Positions 59,088-61,347 of a stretch of DNA of 61,347 bases are shown piece after piece. Origin of the DNA: UMGS1668 sp035447605 (lineage in GTDB: Bacteria; Bacillota; Clostridia; Oscillospirales; Ruminococcaceae). Below the pieces are notes generated by a model. That model saw only the letters and a program-made list of their open reading frames with translations. It was not told where the DNA came from and did not search any database. Where the stretch lies: NCBI GenBank assembly GCA_035447605.1, contig DAOTHJ010000013.1:1-61347 (forward strand). Direction: 5' to 3'. A program made the translations under genes and the position numbers. Each line of letters opens with the position of its first letter. Within the stretch, counting starts at the first letter, position 1.

Positions 59088-61347
59088 TTATTTTCCGCCT
59101 TTGGCAGAAGAGTCGGCGGCGTTGTCGCGGTACTGCTCCGTGGTGTAGGCCTCAAAGACGTCGCCTTCCTTGATATCGTTATACTTGGTCAGCGTCATGC
59201 CGCATTCGTAGCCGCTCGCGACCTCCTTGACGTCGTCCTTAAAACGCTTCAGGCCCGCCAGCTTATCGTCGGCAATGATAATACCATCGCGCACCACGCG
59301 GATATTCGCGCCGCGGGTGATCTTGCCTTCGAGCACATAGCAGCCGGCAACCGTGCCGACGTTGCTGATCTTATAGACCTGACGCACTTCCGCACGGCCG
59401 AGGTCGACATCGCGGAATTTCGGCGAGAGCATGCCGTTGAGGGCCGACTGGATCTCCTCGATGGCATCGTAGATGATCCTATAGAGACGGATCTCCACAC
59501 CCTCGCGCTCGGCGTTGTCTCTGGCGGTCGGGTCCGGACGGACGTTAAAACCTACGATAATCGCATTGGAGGCCTGAGCCAGCATGACGTCGGATTCGTT
59601 GACGGCGCCGACGCCTCCATGAATCACATGGACGCGGATCTCTTCGTTGGAGAGCTTCTCGAGGGACTGTTTGACAGCCTCGACCGAGCCCTGTACATCC
59701 GCCTTGACGATGATCGGCAGTTCCTTCATCTCGCCCTCGGCGATCTGATTGAAGAGGTTATCCAGCGTGACTTTCTGATAGGTCTTAAACTGTTCCTGCT
59801 TCTCCTCGAAGACGCGCTGCTCCACGAGTTCCCTCGCGAGCTTCTCATCCGTGACGGCATTGAAGATGTCGCCGCCGGTGGGCGTGCTGTCGAGTCCGGT
59901 GATCTCGACCGGAATGGCCGGGCCGGCCTCTTCGACGCGGTTGCCCTTGTCGTCGGTCATGATGCGGATTTTTCCGACCGAGGTGCCCGCGATCACGACG
60001 TCGCCGACGTGAAGGGTACCGTTCTGAACCAGTACCGTTGCGAGCGGCCCGCGGCCCTTATCCAGTCTCGACTCGATGACCGTACCTCTGGCGAGGCGGT
60101 CAGGATTGGCTTTGAGCTCCTTGACATCCGCCACAAGGGTGATCATCTCGAGCAGGTTCGGGATATTTTCGCCGGTCTTTGCGGAGACGGGTACGCAGAC
60201 CACGTCGCCGCCCCATGCCTCCGGCACAAGGCCGTATTCGGTCAGGCCCTGCATGACCCGGTCGACGTTGGCGCCGGGTTTATCAATCTTGTTGATGGCG
60301 ACGATGATGGAGATGCCGGCAGCCTTCGCATGGTTGATGGCCTCCACGGTCTGCGGCATGATGCCGTCGTCCGCCGCGACAACCAGAATGGCGATATCGG
60401 TGCAGAGAGCTCCTCTCGCACGCATGGCGGTGAAAGCCTCATGACCAGGGGTATCCAGGAAGGTGATCCAGCGGCCGTCCGGCGTCTCCACGCGGGAGGC
60501 ACCGATGTGCTGGGTGATGCCGCCGGCCTCGGTCGCGGTGACGTTGGTGTTGCGGATGCGGTCGAGGATCGAGGTTTTGCCGTGGTCGACGTGGCCCATG
60601 ACGCAGACGACCGGATCCCTCGACTGAAGGTTGTCGGCCTCATCTTTGCTGTCGTCGATCAGGCGGTCCTCGATGGTGACGACAACCTCATGCTCGACCT
60701 TGGCGCCGATATCAATGGCAACCAGCGCGGCCGTATCATAATCGATCGTATCGGTAATGGAAGCCATGACGCCGTTCTGCATCAGGCGCTTGATGATTTC
60801 GGTCGCCTGAATTTTGAGCTTCAGGGCAAGATCGCCGACGGTGATCTCATCCGGAAGCGTGATCTCCAGCTTCTGGCGGCGCTGGCGTTCCATCTCCAGC
60901 TTTCTGAGCTTGAGCTGCTCCTGCTCGCGGCGGGACTGCTGCGGCTTGCCGCGCTGGGTAGAGCGCTGCGTGAGCTTCTGTTTATTTTGGAAGTTATCCT
61001 TGACCGCAGCGGCAGCCGGTGCGATCTGCTCATATTTTTCGTTATATTTATCGAGATCGACGCTGACGGCGCTCATATCGACATGGGCAACCCCGGAGGC
61101 AAGATGCTCGGCCGGCGGGAGGTTAGCCGGACGGGGCTTGCGCTCGATGGGTTTCTTCGGCTCTTTTTTGGCTGCCGGAGCAGGTCTGGGGCCGTTTCCG
61201 TAACCGCCGGCTTTATCTCCGCCGAAGGTACCGGTTCTCGGGTACTGCGGGCGGTCGCCAAAGCGGTTCGGTCCGCCCTGTCCGCCCGAAGCGGCACCCT
61301 GCTGCGGACGGTCGCCGAAGCGGTTCTGGCCGCCCTGCTGAGTCTGG
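59088..61347 (-). CDS. infB: Translation initiation factor IF-2 (5' end beyond the window)
   Basis: 753 codons are present and the frame stays open to the edge, so the N terminus is missing. The visible N-terminal part is a low-complexity region with repeats such as QNRFGDRPQQ and PNRFGDRPQY, then KPKKPIER-like basic text. An IF2 N-type domain precedes the G domain: G1 VMGHVDHGKTSILD, G2 GGITQHIGA, G3 DTPGHEAF, G4 NKIDKPGA. Domains II-IV follow to the C terminus near AYTTEQYRDN. It places initiator tRNA on the 30S subunit. An in-frame ATG at 61076 is internal, not the start. Confidence 0.97.
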   Translation of the reverse strand, partial: QTQQGGQNRFGDRPQQGAASGGQGGPNRFGDRPQYPRTGTFGGDKAGGYGNGPRPAPAAKKEPKKPIERKPRPANLPPAEHLASGVAHVDMSAVSVDLDKYNEKYEQIAPAAAAVKDNFQNKQKLTQRSTQRGKPQQSRREQEQLKLRKLEMERQRRQKLEITLPDEITVGDLALKLKIQATEIIKRLMQNGVMASITDTIDYDTAALVAIDIGAKVEHEVVVTIEDRLIDDSKDEADNLQSRDPVVCVMGHVDHGKTSILDRIRNTNVTATEAGGITQHIGASRVETPDGRWITFLDTPGHEAFTAMRARGALCTDIAILVVAADDGIMPQTVEAINHAKAAGISIIVAINKIDKPGANVDRVMQGLTEYGLVPEAWGGDVVCVPVSAKTGENIPNLLEMITLVADVKELKANPDRLARGTVIESRLDKGRGPLATVLVQNGTLHVGDVVIAGTSVGKIRIMTDDKGNRVEEAGPAIPVEITGLDSTPTGGDIFNAVTDEKLARELVEQRVFEEKQEQFKTYQKVTLDNLFNQIAEGEMKELPIIVKADVQGSVEAVKQSLEKLSNEEIRVHVIHGGVGAVNESDVMLAQASNAIIVGFNVRPDPTARDNAEREGVEIRLYRIIYDAIEEIQSALNGMLSPKFRDVDLGRAEVRQVYKISNVGTVAGCYVLEGKITRGANIRVVRDGIIIADDKLAGLKRFKDDVKEVASGYECGMTLTKYNDIKEGDVFEAYTTEQYRDNAADSSAKGGK

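Overview
The window reads as a chromosomal segment of a fairly GC-rich, spore-forming Clostridia-type Firmicute, most likely a gut or other anaerobic member of the Oscillospirales/Lachnospirales range. Support comes from AGGAGG-type ribosome binding sites with ATG/GTG/TTG starts, TTGACA/TATAAT promoters, SpoIID, a GTP-type PEP carboxykinase, DUF1846, an anaerobic (early-cobalt) cobalamin pathway, and the infB-rbfA-nrnA-truB order. A run of 100 N at 40498-40597 inside a tandem repeat shows a scaffolded draft or metagenome assembly. No tRNA, rRNA, prophage, insertion sequence or CRISPR array is visible.

Layout. 1-3.3 kb (minus): a truncated FemAB-type peptidoglycan bridge enzyme, a short QueG-like Fe-S protein and a ComM/YifB ATPase. 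3.6-8.2 kb (plus): phospho-sugar mutase, L31, YigZ, a hotdog thioesterase and a sugar nucleotidyltransferase, mostly separate units with their own promoters and terminators. 8.5-10.8 kb (plus): a duplicated DUF1538 membrane protein followed by two P-II-like regulators. 11.2-30.5 kb (minus): two adjacent cobalamin-riboswitch operons. The upstream one (30.7 to 18.7 kb) encodes CbiL-D-F-G-H-J-ET-A-B-P-C, nearly the whole anaerobic corrin ring pathway. The downstream one (18.7 to 11.2 kb) encodes a surface lipoprotein made of two fused CbiK chelatase domains, a lipoprotein of four repeated domains, a FecBCD-type ABC importer and a cysteine-rich small protein.

30.9-38.2 kb (minus): PEP carboxykinase, TsaD, an HtrA protease, and an OmpR/EnvZ-type two-component pair. 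38.4-41.5 kb: YchF; a LysM protein that is probably frameshifted at a T6 tract; a 105-bp tandem repeat array with two hairpins per unit, holding the assembly gap; and exonuclease III, whose stop codon lies inside the repeat. 41.7-46.2 kb: DUF1846, a lipoprotein, SpoIID and an ECF S component. 46.6-50.7 kb (plus): pgk-tpiA-gpmI. 50.9-61.3 kb (minus): an FAD amine-oxidase/desaturase-like protein, HflX, nitroreductase, a YczE-type membrane protein, an amidase-domain lipoprotein, then truB-nrnA-rbfA-infB, with infB running off the window.

The strongest candidate for something undescribed is the second B12-riboswitch operon. It places a tandem sirohydrochlorin-cobaltochelatase-like enzyme outside the membrane, beside a repeat lipoprotein and a siderophore/B12-type importer, which suggests metal or tetrapyrrole handling at the cell surface. 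Second is the DUF1538 plus two P-II module, a candidate P-II-controlled transporter. Third is the repeat-rich LysM/xth interval.
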